NCBI GenBank assembly: GCA_017522185.1
Contig: JAFWZZ010000017.1
Coordinates: forward strand, 1-32,587
Reading direction: 5' to 3'
DNA: 32,587 nt
Source: Bacillota bacterium
Lineage (GTDB): Bacteria; Bacillota; Clostridia; Peptostreptococcales; Anaerovoracaceae
Below the pieces are notes generated by a model. That model worked only from the letters and a program-made list of their open reading frames with translations. It ran no database searches and had not been told where the DNA came from. Shown one piece after another: positions 8,463-16,900 of this stretch. The translations under genes and the position numbers were made by a program. Each line of letters begins with the position of its first letter. The stretch's first letter is position 1.

Positions 8463-9773
8463 TTATACAAAGGCCTCGTAAATCGCCTTGATTGCCTTGT
8501 CGAAGTCTTTGTTCTGTACGCCGACGATGATGTTCAGCTCGCTGGAGCCCTGGTCAATCATTCTGATGTTAACATCAGCATTAGCCAGTGCAGTAAACAG
8601 AGTCGCGGAAGTACCCGGACGTCTGCTCATACCGTGACCAACGGTTGCGATCATGGCCATGTCTTCGAAGGTTTCGATGCTGTCCGGATTCACCTGTTTC
8701 TGAATCGCGTCCACAACCTCATCCAGTCTGCCGTCTAAGGTCTTGTTGGATAACACGATGGACAGGGTATCGATACCGGTTGGCACGTGTTCGATGCTCA
8801 TGTCGAAGTCTTCCAGCACGCTTAAGATACGACGGATGAAACCTCTTTCTCCCGCCAGCATATTCTTGTAAAGTGCGATAACCGTAAAGTCCTTGCTGCC
8901 TGCGATACCGGTGATAACGTTGGTGTTTTCTGCATCCGGTTCTGCGGTAATGATAGTGCCTGGATCTTCCGGCTTGTTTGTGTTTCTGATATTAATCGGA
9001 ATGTTGGCTGCTCTTGCAGGGAAGATCGCGTCTTCATGAAGTACGGATGCGCCCATGTAAGAAAGCTCTCTTAACTCCAAGTAAGAAATCTTGTGGATTG
9101 GTTTCGGATTCTTGACGATTCTAGGGTCTGCCATAAGGAAGCCGGAAACGTCAGTCCAGTTTTCGTACATTTCTGCGCCCACTGCTCTTGCAACCAGGGA
9201 ACCTGTTACGTCAGAACCGCCTCTGGAGAAGGTTTTGATGTCTCCGTTTGGCATGCTGCCGTAGAATCCAGGTAAAACAGCTCTTTCGTGCTTTAACAAT
9301 TCTTCGCGAAGGGCTTCGTCTGTTTCCTTCTGCTTCAGACGGCCTTTGCTGTCGAACTGAATCAGGCCTTCAGTGTCCACAAAATCATATCCCAGGAACG
9401 CCGCAATCAGAACCGCATTGAGGTATTCGCCACGGCTTGCGATGTAGTCAGGCGTACAGCCTTTGCCCAGGTTTTCCTTGATGGCATCGAAGTGCGCATG
9501 CAGGTTGATGTCGATGTCCAGATTCATCTGCACCGCCATGAAACGGTCTGCGACAACCTGGAATAACTGGTCGTATGGCAGGTTGTGATCAGCGTGGGTC
9601 TTGCACAAGTACAGCAGGTCTGTAATCTTGCTGTCACCGTCGAATCTCTTCCCCGGCGCGGATACAACGATATATCTTCTATCTGGATCAGCTTCGATGA
9701 TCTGTTTTGTTTTTGTCAACTGAATGCCGTCAGCAACTGACGAACCGCCAAATTTTGCTACTTTGAGTCCCAT
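8463..9773 (-). CDS. lysC: Aspartate kinase (monofunctional, ACT-domain regulated)
   Basis: Aspartate kinase phosphorylates L-aspartate, the first step toward lysine, threonine and methionine. The 436-aa protein opens with the kinase motif KVAKFGGSSVAD, and SRGGSDVTGSLVA provides the second active-site stretch. Two ACT repeats fill the last ~150 residues (FTVIALYKNMLAGERGF and MIATVGHGMSRRPG), so allosteric feedback by an end product is expected. I chose the ATG at 9773 because GAGG lies 9 nt before it. An upstream TTG at 9797 would place that site inside the gene. A strong promoter is at 9807-9835. It lies downstream of metK, and repeat copy B ends the transcript. Which amino acid inhibits it is not readable. 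Confidence 0.92.
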   Translation of the reverse strand: MGLKVAKFGGSSVADGIQLTKTKQIIEADPDRRYIVVSAPGKRFDGDSKITDLLYLCKTHADHNLPYDQLFQVVADRFMAVQMNLDIDINLHAHFDAIKENLGKGCTPDYIASRGEYLNAVLIAAFLGYDFVDTEGLIQFDSKGRLKQKETDEALREELLKHERAVLPGFYGSMPNGDIKTFSRGGSDVTGSLVARAVGAEMYENWTDVSGFLMADPRIVKNPKPIHKISYLELRELSYMGASVLHEDAIFPARAANIPINIRNTNKPEDPGTIITAEPDAENTNVITGIAGSKDFTVIALYKNMLAGERGFIRRILSVLEDFDMSIEHVPTGIDTLSIVLSNKTLDGRLDEVVDAIQKQVNPDSIETFEDMAMIATVGHGMSRRPGTSATLFTALANADVNIRMIDQGSSELNIIVGVQNKDFDKAIKAIYEAFV

Positions 9774-9806
9774 GATGCTATTCCTCTTTTCTTTCAATAT
9801 GTAACT

Positions 9807-9835
9807 ATTATATTATATTCGACGAAAAATGGCAA
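9807..9835 (-). promoter_or_regulatory. Sigma-A type promoter of aspartate kinase
   Basis: On the minus strand, TTGCCA (9830-9835) and a perfect TATAAT (9807-9812) are 17 bp apart. It follows the metK terminator directly. The short leader leaves no room for a lysine riboswitch. Confidence 0.75.
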
Positions 9836-9842
9836 CTTTTTT

Positions 9843-9888
9843 TGTTGACAAAAAACAAAAAGACCCTGTCAGGACAACAGAGTCTTTG
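9843..9888 (-). terminator. Rho-independent terminator of metK
   Basis: The stem AAAGAC-x-CTGT / ACAG-x-GTCTTT (9859-9869 and 9877-9887) is followed on the minus strand by TTTTTGTTTTTTG. It lies a few bases after the metK stop. Confidence 0.85.
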
Positions 9889-9896
9889 TTATTTCT

Positions 9897-11075
9897 TTAC
9901 AGATAAGCCTTCAGTTCGTCAACTTTGTTCAGTTCTTCCCATGGCAGGCTTACATCAGTTCTGCCGAAGTGTCCGTATGCTGCAGTCTGTCTGTAGATCG
10001 GTCTTCTCAGATCTAAGTCTCTGATGATAGCAGCTGGTCTCAGGTCAAAATGCTTATTTACGATATCAGCGATTGCTTCGTCAGCCAGCTTGCCTGTGCC
10101 GAAAGTGTCCACCATGATGGATACCGGTTTTGCAACACCGATTGCGTATGCCAGCTGGATTTCGCACTTATCAGCTAAGCCTGCAGCTACCACGTTCTTT
10201 GCAGCGTGTCTTGCAGCGTAGCATGCAGAACGGTCTACCTTTGTAGGGTCCTTACCGGAGAATGCACCGCCGCCGTGACGTGCATAACCGCCGTATGTAT
10301 CAACGATGATTTTTCTGCCTGTCAGGCCGGAGTCGCCATTAGGTCCGCCGATAACAAATCTGCCTGTTGGGTTGATGAAGTACTTTGTTTCTTCGTCTAA
10401 CAGTTCAGCTGGAATAATTGGCTTGATTACCAGGTTGATCAGGTCTTCTCTGATTTGTTCCTGGGTCGCATCAGGGTCGTGCTGTGTAGAAATCAGCACA
10501 GTATCGATTCTCTTAACCTTGTCGCCGTCGTATTCTACAGTCACCTGTGTCTTACCGTCAGGTCTTAAGTAGTTCAGCGTGCCGTCTTTTCTTACCTTTG
10601 TTAACTGTAATGCCAGCTTGTGTGCCAGGGAGATTGGCATTGGCATCAGTTCCGGTGTTTCGTTACATGCGTAACCGAACATAATACCCTGGTCACCTGC
10701 ACCGATGGTGTCAATCTGGTCATCCGGTGTGCCTTCTTTGTATTCCAACGCCTTGTCAACACCCATAGCGATGTCAGCAGACTGTTCGTCGATAGCAGTC
10801 AGAACCGCACAAGTGCTGCCGTCAAAGCCATACTTTGCTCTGTCGTAACCGATTTCTACGATAACGTCTCTTACGATTTTTGGAATATCCACATAGCTGG
10901 ATGTGGTGATTTCGCCCATAACCATTGCGTAACCTGTCGTTGTTGTGGTTTCGCAGGCAACTCTGCCGTATGGGTCCTGTTCTAAGATTGCGTCCAGAAT
11001 CGCGTCAGAAATCTGGTCGCAGATTTTATCCGGATGTCCTTCTGTAACGGACTCGGAAGTAAATAACTTTCTCAT
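9897..11075 (-). CDS. metK: S-adenosylmethionine synthetase
   Basis: MetK joins methionine and ATP to make S-adenosylmethionine. The 392-aa length is standard, and family signatures are clear: [21 protein letters not shown] near the start, [12 protein letters not shown] around residue 120, and [17 protein letters not shown] around 255-275. The ATG at 11075 has AAAAGGAGG upstream. An SAM-I riboswitch with a terminator hairpin precedes it, so its product represses it. SAM is also the co-substrate that KamA, encoded further right in the window, needs for radical chemistry. Confidence 0.98.
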   Translation of the reverse strand: MRKLFTSESVTEGHPDKICDQISDAILDAILEQDPYGRVACETTTTTGYAMVMGEITTSSYVDIPKIVRDVIVEIGYDRAKYGFDGSTCAVLTAIDEQSADIAMGVDKALEYKEGTPDDQIDTIGAGDQGIMFGYACNETPELMPMPISLAHKLALQLTKVRKDGTLNYLRPDGKTQVTVEYDGDKVKRIDTVLISTQHDPDATQEQIREDLINLVIKPIIPAELLDEETKYFINPTGRFVIGGPNGDSGLTGRKIIVDTYGGYARHGGGAFSGKDPTKVDRSACYAARHAAKNVVAAGLADKCEIQLAYAIGVAKPVSIMVDTFGTGKLADEAIADIVNKHFDLRPAAIIRDLDLRRPIYRQTAAYGHFGRTDVSLPWEELNKVDELKAYL

Positions 11076-11111
11076 TGGTCTTGTCCTCCTTTTCTCTCAA
11101 TCCTTATTCAT

Positions 11112-11155
11112 CAAAAAACAGAAAAACCTTTTCTTCACAGCGAAAGAAAAGGTTT
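11112..11155 (-). terminator. Expression-platform terminator of the SAM-I riboswitch
   Basis: The perfect 12-bp stem AAACCTTTTCTT / AAGAAAAGGTTT (11124-11135 and 11144-11155) is followed on the minus strand by TTTCTGTTTTTTG. It sits between the aptamer and the metK ribosome binding site, where an SAM-dependent terminator belongs. Confidence 0.88.
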
Positions 11156-11169
11156 GATTTGCGAATATC

Positions 11170-11293
11170 ATTCCTCATCTTTCAGAACCGAAATATTCTG
11201 TAGGATTTAGCACCTTTGCTATCAGCCGGATTGCTGACAATCAGGTTGCCGGACGTCTCAGGGCCTATTCCCTCAGTCACTCTCAATAAGGAT
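11170..11293 (-). promoter_or_regulatory. SAM-I (S-box) riboswitch aptamer
   Basis: Read on the minus strand, the S-box core is clear: CTTATTGAGAGTG, then GAGGGA, GGCCC, the CCGGCAACC stretch, AAGGTGCTAAATCC and GAAAGATGAGG. The first and last parts pair as helix P1 (TCCTTA with TGAGGA, one G-U). A terminator and metK follow directly. In this class SAM binding favours the terminator, so metK is shut off when SAM is plentiful. Confidence 0.95.
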
Positions 11294-11303
11294 TATCATA
11301 TCA

Positions 11304-11331
11304 ATTATACTCAAATAAAAATCTTTGTCAA
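11304..11331 (-). promoter_or_regulatory. Sigma-A promoter of the metK riboswitch leader
   Basis: On the minus strand, TTGACA (11326-11331) and TATAAT (11304-11309), both perfect, are 16 bp apart. They end just before the riboswitch P1 helix. Confidence 0.85.
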
Positions 11332-11338
11332 TGGCATA

Positions 11339-11366
11339 TTGTAATTTTACAGAAATAGGATATACT
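11339..11366 (+). promoter_or_regulatory. Possible sigma-A promoter of the 394-aa gene
   Basis: TTGTAA (11339-11344) and TATACT (11361-11366) lie 16 bp apart on the plus strand, back to back with the metK promoter. The -35 is only a fair match. Confidence 0.45.
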
Positions 11367-11400
11367 CTATAGATAGAATACAAGATACGAGGTGTGAATT

Positions 11401-12585
11401 TTGAACAAATCCGACTTAAAAGTACTACGCGGCGGGCTTTTGGATACCGCCATCACCAGCAGAAAAGACTTTGTATCTGCCTATGTGACCAATACCCGTC
11501 TCATGGGCGTCATCGGTATGCACATGCATTTTAAGCTGCCGGACAACGAAGTGATTGAGGATCTGCACCAGTTTTTCTATTTCGATGCAGAAGAATACGG
11601 GTTTGAAACTTACCGCAGCGTCCTCGGAAACGATCCGGAAAAAATCAAAGAGGTCGAAGGCTCTCTCATCGGTGGTCTTGGCGGCGAGAAGGTTCCTCTG
11701 ACCTTCGAAGAAGCAAAATTCATCCTCCACGAATACGTGCTGATGAATGTAATGTGTAACCTGCCTTTACCGGAAGGCCTTCCGGAGTACAGATTCCTTT
11801 TGGAGAAAGACGCCCACCTTTCTGAACCGGAACGCTACATACTCCGCAGTAAGCAGTGTGTAAAACCGGAGTCAGAATACGAGCTGGTCAACTACTTCCT
11901 GATGCGCTGCTTCGGCAGAGATTTCACCGCCGCAGAATATCTGGCAGTGTCCGGCCTGGAGACAAATCTGTTTCCAGAGTTTAAGCCTGCTACTTTTTTG
12001 AAGAACAACATCAAAGAAGACCCGGAAGACGGCTGTCTGGTCAGCGAATCCCTGATAGAGTTTGACGGCACATACCATGTGATTGTAACCAGCATCAAAA
12101 CAGAGCACATGAAGGTTCTCAGCTACGAAAGAGTCTCCGCATTCCAGATTTCTTCTACGGAGGCTGCCATGCTTTTGGCAAGACCGGAATACATTACCCT
12201 CTATGATGTGACAGAGGATCTGACCGGTTTCGACAGAAACGCAACAGAACTGACAGCAGGTGCCATGATTACAAAATACGACTCCGGCACCCTCTACATG
12301 ATGTTCCACCCCAACAACAAACACGTAAACAGGGCCGAATACCGTCTGAACGAAGATGTCCTGGGCCTTTATTTCCTCTCTGATAACGGTCAGCTGATCT
12401 GCGCATCCTATACCATCGATGATGTGCTGAAGCTGGAGTGGGACTTGGTGCGCTCTCCTTACCGTAAACGTCTGACACCAGTGGAAAAATATCAGTTCCA
12501 GGAAGCGGTGCTCTACGAATTTATCCAGAGCGGATTCCCGTTCTTCGAGGAATTTGTCGAAGCACTTACCATGGAAGACAAATAG
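11401..12585 (+). CDS. Conserved-looking protein of unknown function (394 aa)
   Basis: I do not recognise this protein. It starts at TTG 11401, with GAGGTG about 7 nt upstream and no ATG nearby. It is acidic and looks soluble: no signal peptide, membrane helix, coiled coil or nucleotide-binding motif is visible. Tyr, Phe, Leu and Glu are frequent. The middle contains alternating hydrophobic stretches typical of beta structure (YHVIVTSIKTEHMKVLSYERVSAFQ). The C-terminus is helical and acidic. It is divergent from metK, and a bidirectional terminator follows about 180 nt downstream. Codon use resembles the neighbours, so recent transfer is not indicated. Confidence 0.8.
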   Translation: MNKSDLKVLRGGLLDTAITSRKDFVSAYVTNTRLMGVIGMHMHFKLPDNEVIEDLHQFFYFDAEEYGFETYRSVLGNDPEKIKEVEGSLIGGLGGEKVPLTFEEAKFILHEYVLMNVMCNLPLPEGLPEYRFLLEKDAHLSEPERYILRSKQCVKPESEYELVNYFLMRCFGRDFTAAEYLAVSGLETNLFPEFKPATFLKNNIKEDPEDGCLVSESLIEFDGTYHVIVTSIKTEHMKVLSYERVSAFQISSTEAAMLLARPEYITLYDVTEDLTGFDRNATELTAGAMITKYDSGTLYMMFHPNNKHVNRAEYRLNEDVLGLYFLSDNGQLICASYTIDDVLKLEWDLVRSPYRKRLTPVEKYQFQEAVLYEFIQSGFPFFEEFVEALTMEDK

Positions 12586-12702
12586 AAACCCTTCATAATA
12601 AAAGATTATGTCAACCCCTGTTCTTTTTTGAACAAACGGTTTTCAACATGGGGCAAGTCCCACAAAATAGAGGGTTTGGCGGCTTTTCCACATGGAAAAC
12701 TC

Positions 12703-12718
12703 AAATTGTATACAATTT
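12703..12718. promoter_or_regulatory. Perfect 16-bp palindrome AAATTGTATACAATTT
   Basis: This self-complementary 16-mer sits in the convergent intergenic space. Its core TTGTATACAA resembles operators bound by some GntR-family repressors. No regulator or obvious promoter is adjacent, so the role is open. Confidence 0.35.
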
Positions 12719-12763
12719 TTCGCATATGTGCATGTGGAAAACTTTATCTTCCGAAAACGTTGA

Positions 12764-12790
12764 AAAACCAACACTTTACGTGTTGGTTTT
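12764..12790. terminator. Bidirectional terminator between the 394-aa gene and ddl
   Basis: The perfect 11-bp stem AAAACCAACAC / GTGTTGGTTTT (12764-12774 and 12780-12790) has loop TTTAC. T-rich sequence follows on the plus strand (TTTTTATTTGTTTT), and the A-rich left flank serves the minus strand. It lies between convergent genes. Confidence 0.8.
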
Positions 12791-12826
12791 TATTTGTTTT
12801 GCAGAAGTTATCCACATATTTATGAA

Positions 12827-13900
12827 TTAATATCTTTTCGGGTTCGCGAACGCATCTTCGATTAAACAACTGATCAGTTCTTTGTAGGAAATCCCGTCAT
12901 GCTCCCACAGCTGGGAGTACATGCTGATGGAAGTGAACCCTGGCAGTGTATTGATTTCGTTGAAAATGTACTTTCCGTCCTTCTGCAGGAAGAAGTCCAC
13001 GCGGGACAAGCCTTCACATTCCAAACGCTTGTAGATTTTCAGCGCAGCATCCTTCATCGCCTCTTCGATTTCAGGGGCGATATCGTCCACTACACGGGTT
13101 CTTGACTCATTATCGTTATACTTTGAGTCGTAGGTATAAAACTCGCCATGGGCTAAAATTTCGCCGATAGAGGATACCTTTGGTTCTTTGGTACCCAGAA
13201 TCGCGATTTCCAGTTCTCTTCCGATGATGCCCTGTTCAACCAGCAGTTTGCTGTCTACCGTGAATCCGGCAGCAATGGCAGCTTCCAGCTCTTCCTTGCA
13301 GCTTACTTTGGATACACCCACGGAGGAACCCGCTCTCGCCGGCTTCACAAACAGAGGATACCGGTCATTGAAGTGCATGGAAATCCTGTCGATATCTTCC
13401 TTTTCGAAGCTCTGTTCTCTGATAATCCAGAAGTCCGCCTGTGGAATCCCCGTGGTCGCCACGATATCCTTGGTCAACACTTTGTCGTAACCTATGGCGG
13501 AAGACGCAATGCCGCAGCCTACATAAGGAATGTTTGCCAGTTCCAGAATCCCCTGCACCTTTCCATCCTCGCCATCAGTACCGTGAATTACACAGAACAC
13601 GCCGTCGATATGCTTTTCCTGTACACCGCTGTCCGCCAGAATATACAGCTTCTTCGCATCGCGGGACGGACTGATAAAGGCTTCGTGATTGCCTTCTTTG
13701 GTCAGCCAGGTCTTACCGTCATGGATTTCCGCAGCCGATGCCTCTGTCAGGATCCATTTTCCGTCTTCTGTAATTCCCAGCTTTTCAATTTCATATTTTT
13801 CTAAATCGATGTTGGAAATCACGTTGGCCGCAGACATACAGGAAACGTAATACTCTGCGCTGTGACCCCCAAAAATGATTACAATGGTCTTTTTTTCCAT
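12827..13900 (-). CDS. ddl: D-alanine--D-alanine ligase family protein
   Basis: This ATP-grasp ligase (357 aa) joins two D-amino acids for the peptidoglycan stem. Near the start IIFGGHSAEYYVS corresponds to GGxSxExxVS, with the amino-acid-contacting Glu kept. LFVKPARAGSSVGVSKV is the glycine/serine loop, FYTYDSKY is the omega-loop stretch with Tyr, and FNEINTLPGFTSISMY carries metal ligands. I start at ATG 13900 because AAAGGAG lies 7 nt upstream. The frame stays open to 13981, but that would overlap the murF-like gene without its own site. It follows the MurF-like fusion by 31 nt, as ddl and murF pair elsewhere. The Tyr in the omega loop argues for D-Ala over D-lactate as acceptor. Confidence 0.92.
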   Translation of the reverse strand: MEKKTIVIIFGGHSAEYYVSCMSAANVISNIDLEKYEIEKLGITEDGKWILTEASAAEIHDGKTWLTKEGNHEAFISPSRDAKKLYILADSGVQEKHIDGVFCVIHGTDGEDGKVQGILELANIPYVGCGIASSAIGYDKVLTKDIVATTGIPQADFWIIREQSFEKEDIDRISMHFNDRYPLFVKPARAGSSVGVSKVSCKEELEAAIAAGFTVDSKLLVEQGIIGRELEIAILGTKEPKVSSIGEILAHGEFYTYDSKYNDNESRTRVVDDIAPEIEEAMKDAALKIYKRLECEGLSRVDFFLQKDGKYIFNEINTLPGFTSISMYSQLWEHDGISYKELISCLIEDAFANPKRY

Positions 13901-13931
13901 GTCATTAACTCCTTTTCTCGGGTCTGACACC

Positions 13932-16900
13932 CTAGTACTGACGAATGGCTCTTCCAAAGATTGGTACCATAGTCTCTCCATCCAGTTCCATGGAGTGGCT
14001 GCCCTTTACCAGGACCACATCGCCCGGCCGGACGGTATCCGCGATGGCTCTGTTGAACACCTCACGGTCTTCGAAATAGTAAGCCTCTCTGCCACATTCT
14101 CTGACTGCCGCGGCCATATGTTTTGCGTCTTCTCCGTAGCAGAACAGAATGTCAAACGGATGCGCACAAATGGCTTTCCCCGTATCATAATGAATCTTTG
14201 GCGAGTCTTCACCCTGCTCACCCATCATACCCAGAACCAGAATTTTTCTTCCGCCTTCCGCAGGTTCCATCTGATCAATCACATCAAACATGGCCATCAG
14301 CGCCTTCGGATTGGAATTATACGTATCCAGAACCATATGGATACCGTTGTGTACAAAGGCATTCTGCCTGATACCTGTTGTTCTGTATCTGGACAGTCCT
14401 GCAATAATCTTATATGGCGGAATTCCGGCCTGGCGTCCTGCCGCAAAAGCAGCAAGGGCGTTGCTTACATTATGAATACCTCTGGTGTGGAGTACTGCCG
14501 GATACACACCGGCTGTGTCAAATTCGGAATCTCTGCTGACAATTTCGAATCGTACGCTTTCTCCCGCTTCCACGATGTTCTGTGCATAGTAATGGGCGTC
14601 TTTGTTCTCTATACTGTAACGGATGGTTCTGACTGCCGGCTCAGCTTCCCTGAGATATTCGTTATCATCACACAGAATCAGGACCCCGTCCGGTTTCATG
14701 CCTTCTGTAATTGCCAGCTTATTGGCAATCAGGTTTTCCACGGATCCAATCTGGGAGATGTGGTTTTTCACGATGTTTGTCACAATACAGATGTCCGGAG
14801 AAATCACCCTGGATACACAGGCTGCCGTGCCGAGCGTACCGCCATGGACTTCCTGAATGTATGCTTCATCGTCCTCCTCCATGGACTGCAGCAGGTTGCC
14901 TATCTGATAAATCGCATTGTTGTTGCCCTTTGCACAAAGAGTCTTGAAATTTGTTTCGAACACCTTTGTGGTCAGCTCCTTGGCTGTCGTCTTTCCCATG
15001 GAGCCTGTGATGGCAACGGTCACAGGATGATACCAGTCTCTGACAGCCTTGGACAGTTTCTCGAAAACGTCCATCAACGGTTCGTCCACCACGATACAGG
15101 GCAGTTCGTCATGGGGCTCGTTATCAATAACCAGGGAAACACCGGCTTCGACGCAGCGTTCGATATCCCATTCAATAGGATGCAGGCCGCCAAAATCACC
15201 GAATTTATACATCACGGCCACACCGTTTTCTCTCATATATCTTTTTCTGACTGCAACGCTGCTGACTGGTTTATCGAATCTGTCCCCCAGCCGTTCCAAA
15301 TCTCTCTCACACGGCTGCTTTCCTAAAATATCATAGATTTCCGCGATAGTCAGTGTCTTCGTGTAAATATCGTTTACACCGATAACCCGGCTGCCGCCCT
15401 GTCTGATATCCTGGCCGAGGGCATCTGCGACGATGCTGTTCTCTTTGACCGGTACGATGGCATGCTGTACACCTTCATACTGATCAAAGATTTTAACCGG
15501 CATGTACCTGTCTTCCACGTAGATGCTGCCATCAAAGTCTTTTCTGATGGCCAGTTTCAGCACTGCACTATCCAGGCCGCTTTCCTCCCTCCGACCTGTC
15601 AGAAAACATCCCAAAGACGTGGCAACAGGTACCCGTCTGCCATCGGAGGTTTCATAACCGTAATACGGTGTCACAACTCTGGAACCGGTGCAGATGACGT
15701 AGTCTGCACCCAGTTCTGCCAGTTTCTGCGCCATATTCTTTCGCTCTTCCAGACCTGACAACCGTTGATTCATGCCGCAGTGTAAGTACGCAAGAATGAA
15801 TTCGGCACCTTTGGCTTTCATCCTGCGGATTTCACGCTTTGTCTCCCTCGGGTCAAAGCAGTTTAAGAATCTTGATGCAGCTTCCTCTGTCAGTATGGTT
15901 TCCTTATGGATACATTCTGTCGTAACAGACAGGAAACCGATTCTGATGCCGTTGATCTCAATAACGGGATTCTTTCTGTTACCAAGCCCACTGGAAATCA
16001 TAGCATTCTCTGCAATACTGCGTTCCGTATCAAAAATGCCTTCAATGCCCATGCAGGCATTATGGTCGTTGGCCGCCGCAAGTCCGGTAAATCCGGCCTT
16101 ATGCAGGGCAGTCACGAATTCTCTGCGGCAGTTATTGTATCCCTCTTTTCTGGCCTTTAGAGACACTTCCCCCATGCCGGGATACTGGTCAGATGCCATA
16201 GTGGCAAATCCGCCTGCCACAAAATCAGCACCTTCGAAGCATTCTACCGCCCTTCTGAAGCTCTTTAAAAATGTATATTCACCGAAGGATTCCGCATCCT
16301 TCTCCAACTGTCCGCCATATTCCAAATGACCGGTACACACGAGAACCGCCTCTCTCTCGGCTGTATCATGTAACCTGCGGTAAATCTTCTCATCCTCTGC
16401 AAACCGGTATCCATTATCGTCAGAACCCCTGTCCGTCTGTTTTTTCTTCGCGGTCAGCGGTGGTTTCACTTCATATCGTCTCTGTGCCGCAGAGCGGTTT
16501 CCTTCTGCAATCTGCTGCAACATGGTTTCTTCGCCGGCATAGCACTGCAGTCTCTTCTGAACGCCGATGCCCATTTTCAGGCGAAGAAGCGTTTCTTCCA
16601 GGCCGAGACGCTGATCCATATCTTCTGTTTTTAGTGCAGACTGCATCATGGAGATTTTTCCCGCTGTAACACAGGGGTGATATCCTTCCTGACAGATTAT
16701 CACGCTGCCTTTGCGGTCTTTCTTCAGTTTCAGCTCCAGCAGGATTGTCTCGCCATTATTCCGCATCAGTCCGTTGCAGCTGTACAACGCAGGCACCCTG
16801 CGCCCGTCTGCAGACAGAATCACAGTATAAGGACCGTTCTTCTTCCTTCCGTATCCGAAGATGTAGTCCGCCCCCGCGTTTGCAATCCGCTTCGCGATGG

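Larger units (their letters stand above)
12640..12816. promoter_or_regulatory. Cluster of DnaA-box-like 9-mers
   Basis: Three exact matches to TT(A/T)TCCACA lie within 133 bp: 12684-12692 (plus), 12733-12741 (minus) and TTATCCACA at 12808-12816 (plus). One-off copies are at 12640-12648, 12691-12699 and 12759-12767. The first pair forms TTTTCCA-CA-TGGAAAA. There is no dnaA, dnaN or AT-rich unwinding tract nearby, so this is not a normal oriC. DnaA titration or a replication-control site is possible. Confidence 0.4.

Noticed and set aside
9774-9896. Lysine riboswitch before aspartate kinase
   Set aside because: The space holds only the metK terminator and a sigma-A promoter. It is too short for the ~170-nt L-box, and its conserved parts are missing.
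12601-12826. Chromosomal origin (oriC) or a 65-aa gene
   Set aside because: No dnaA/dnaN or unwinding tract is nearby, and the 12628-12825 frame has no ribosome binding site and runs through the terminator hairpin.
12827-13900. Van-type D-Ala-D-Lac resistance ligase
   Set aside because: The omega loop has Tyr (FYTYDSKY), as in D-Ala-D-Ala enzymes, and no vanH/vanX/vanRS genes are near.
13875-15326. 483-aa plus-strand frame inside the CapA-MurF gene
   Set aside because: It lies wholly antisense to a gene with clear Mur ligase motifs, has no domain of its own and is rich in Cys/His/Phe in the way mirror frames are.
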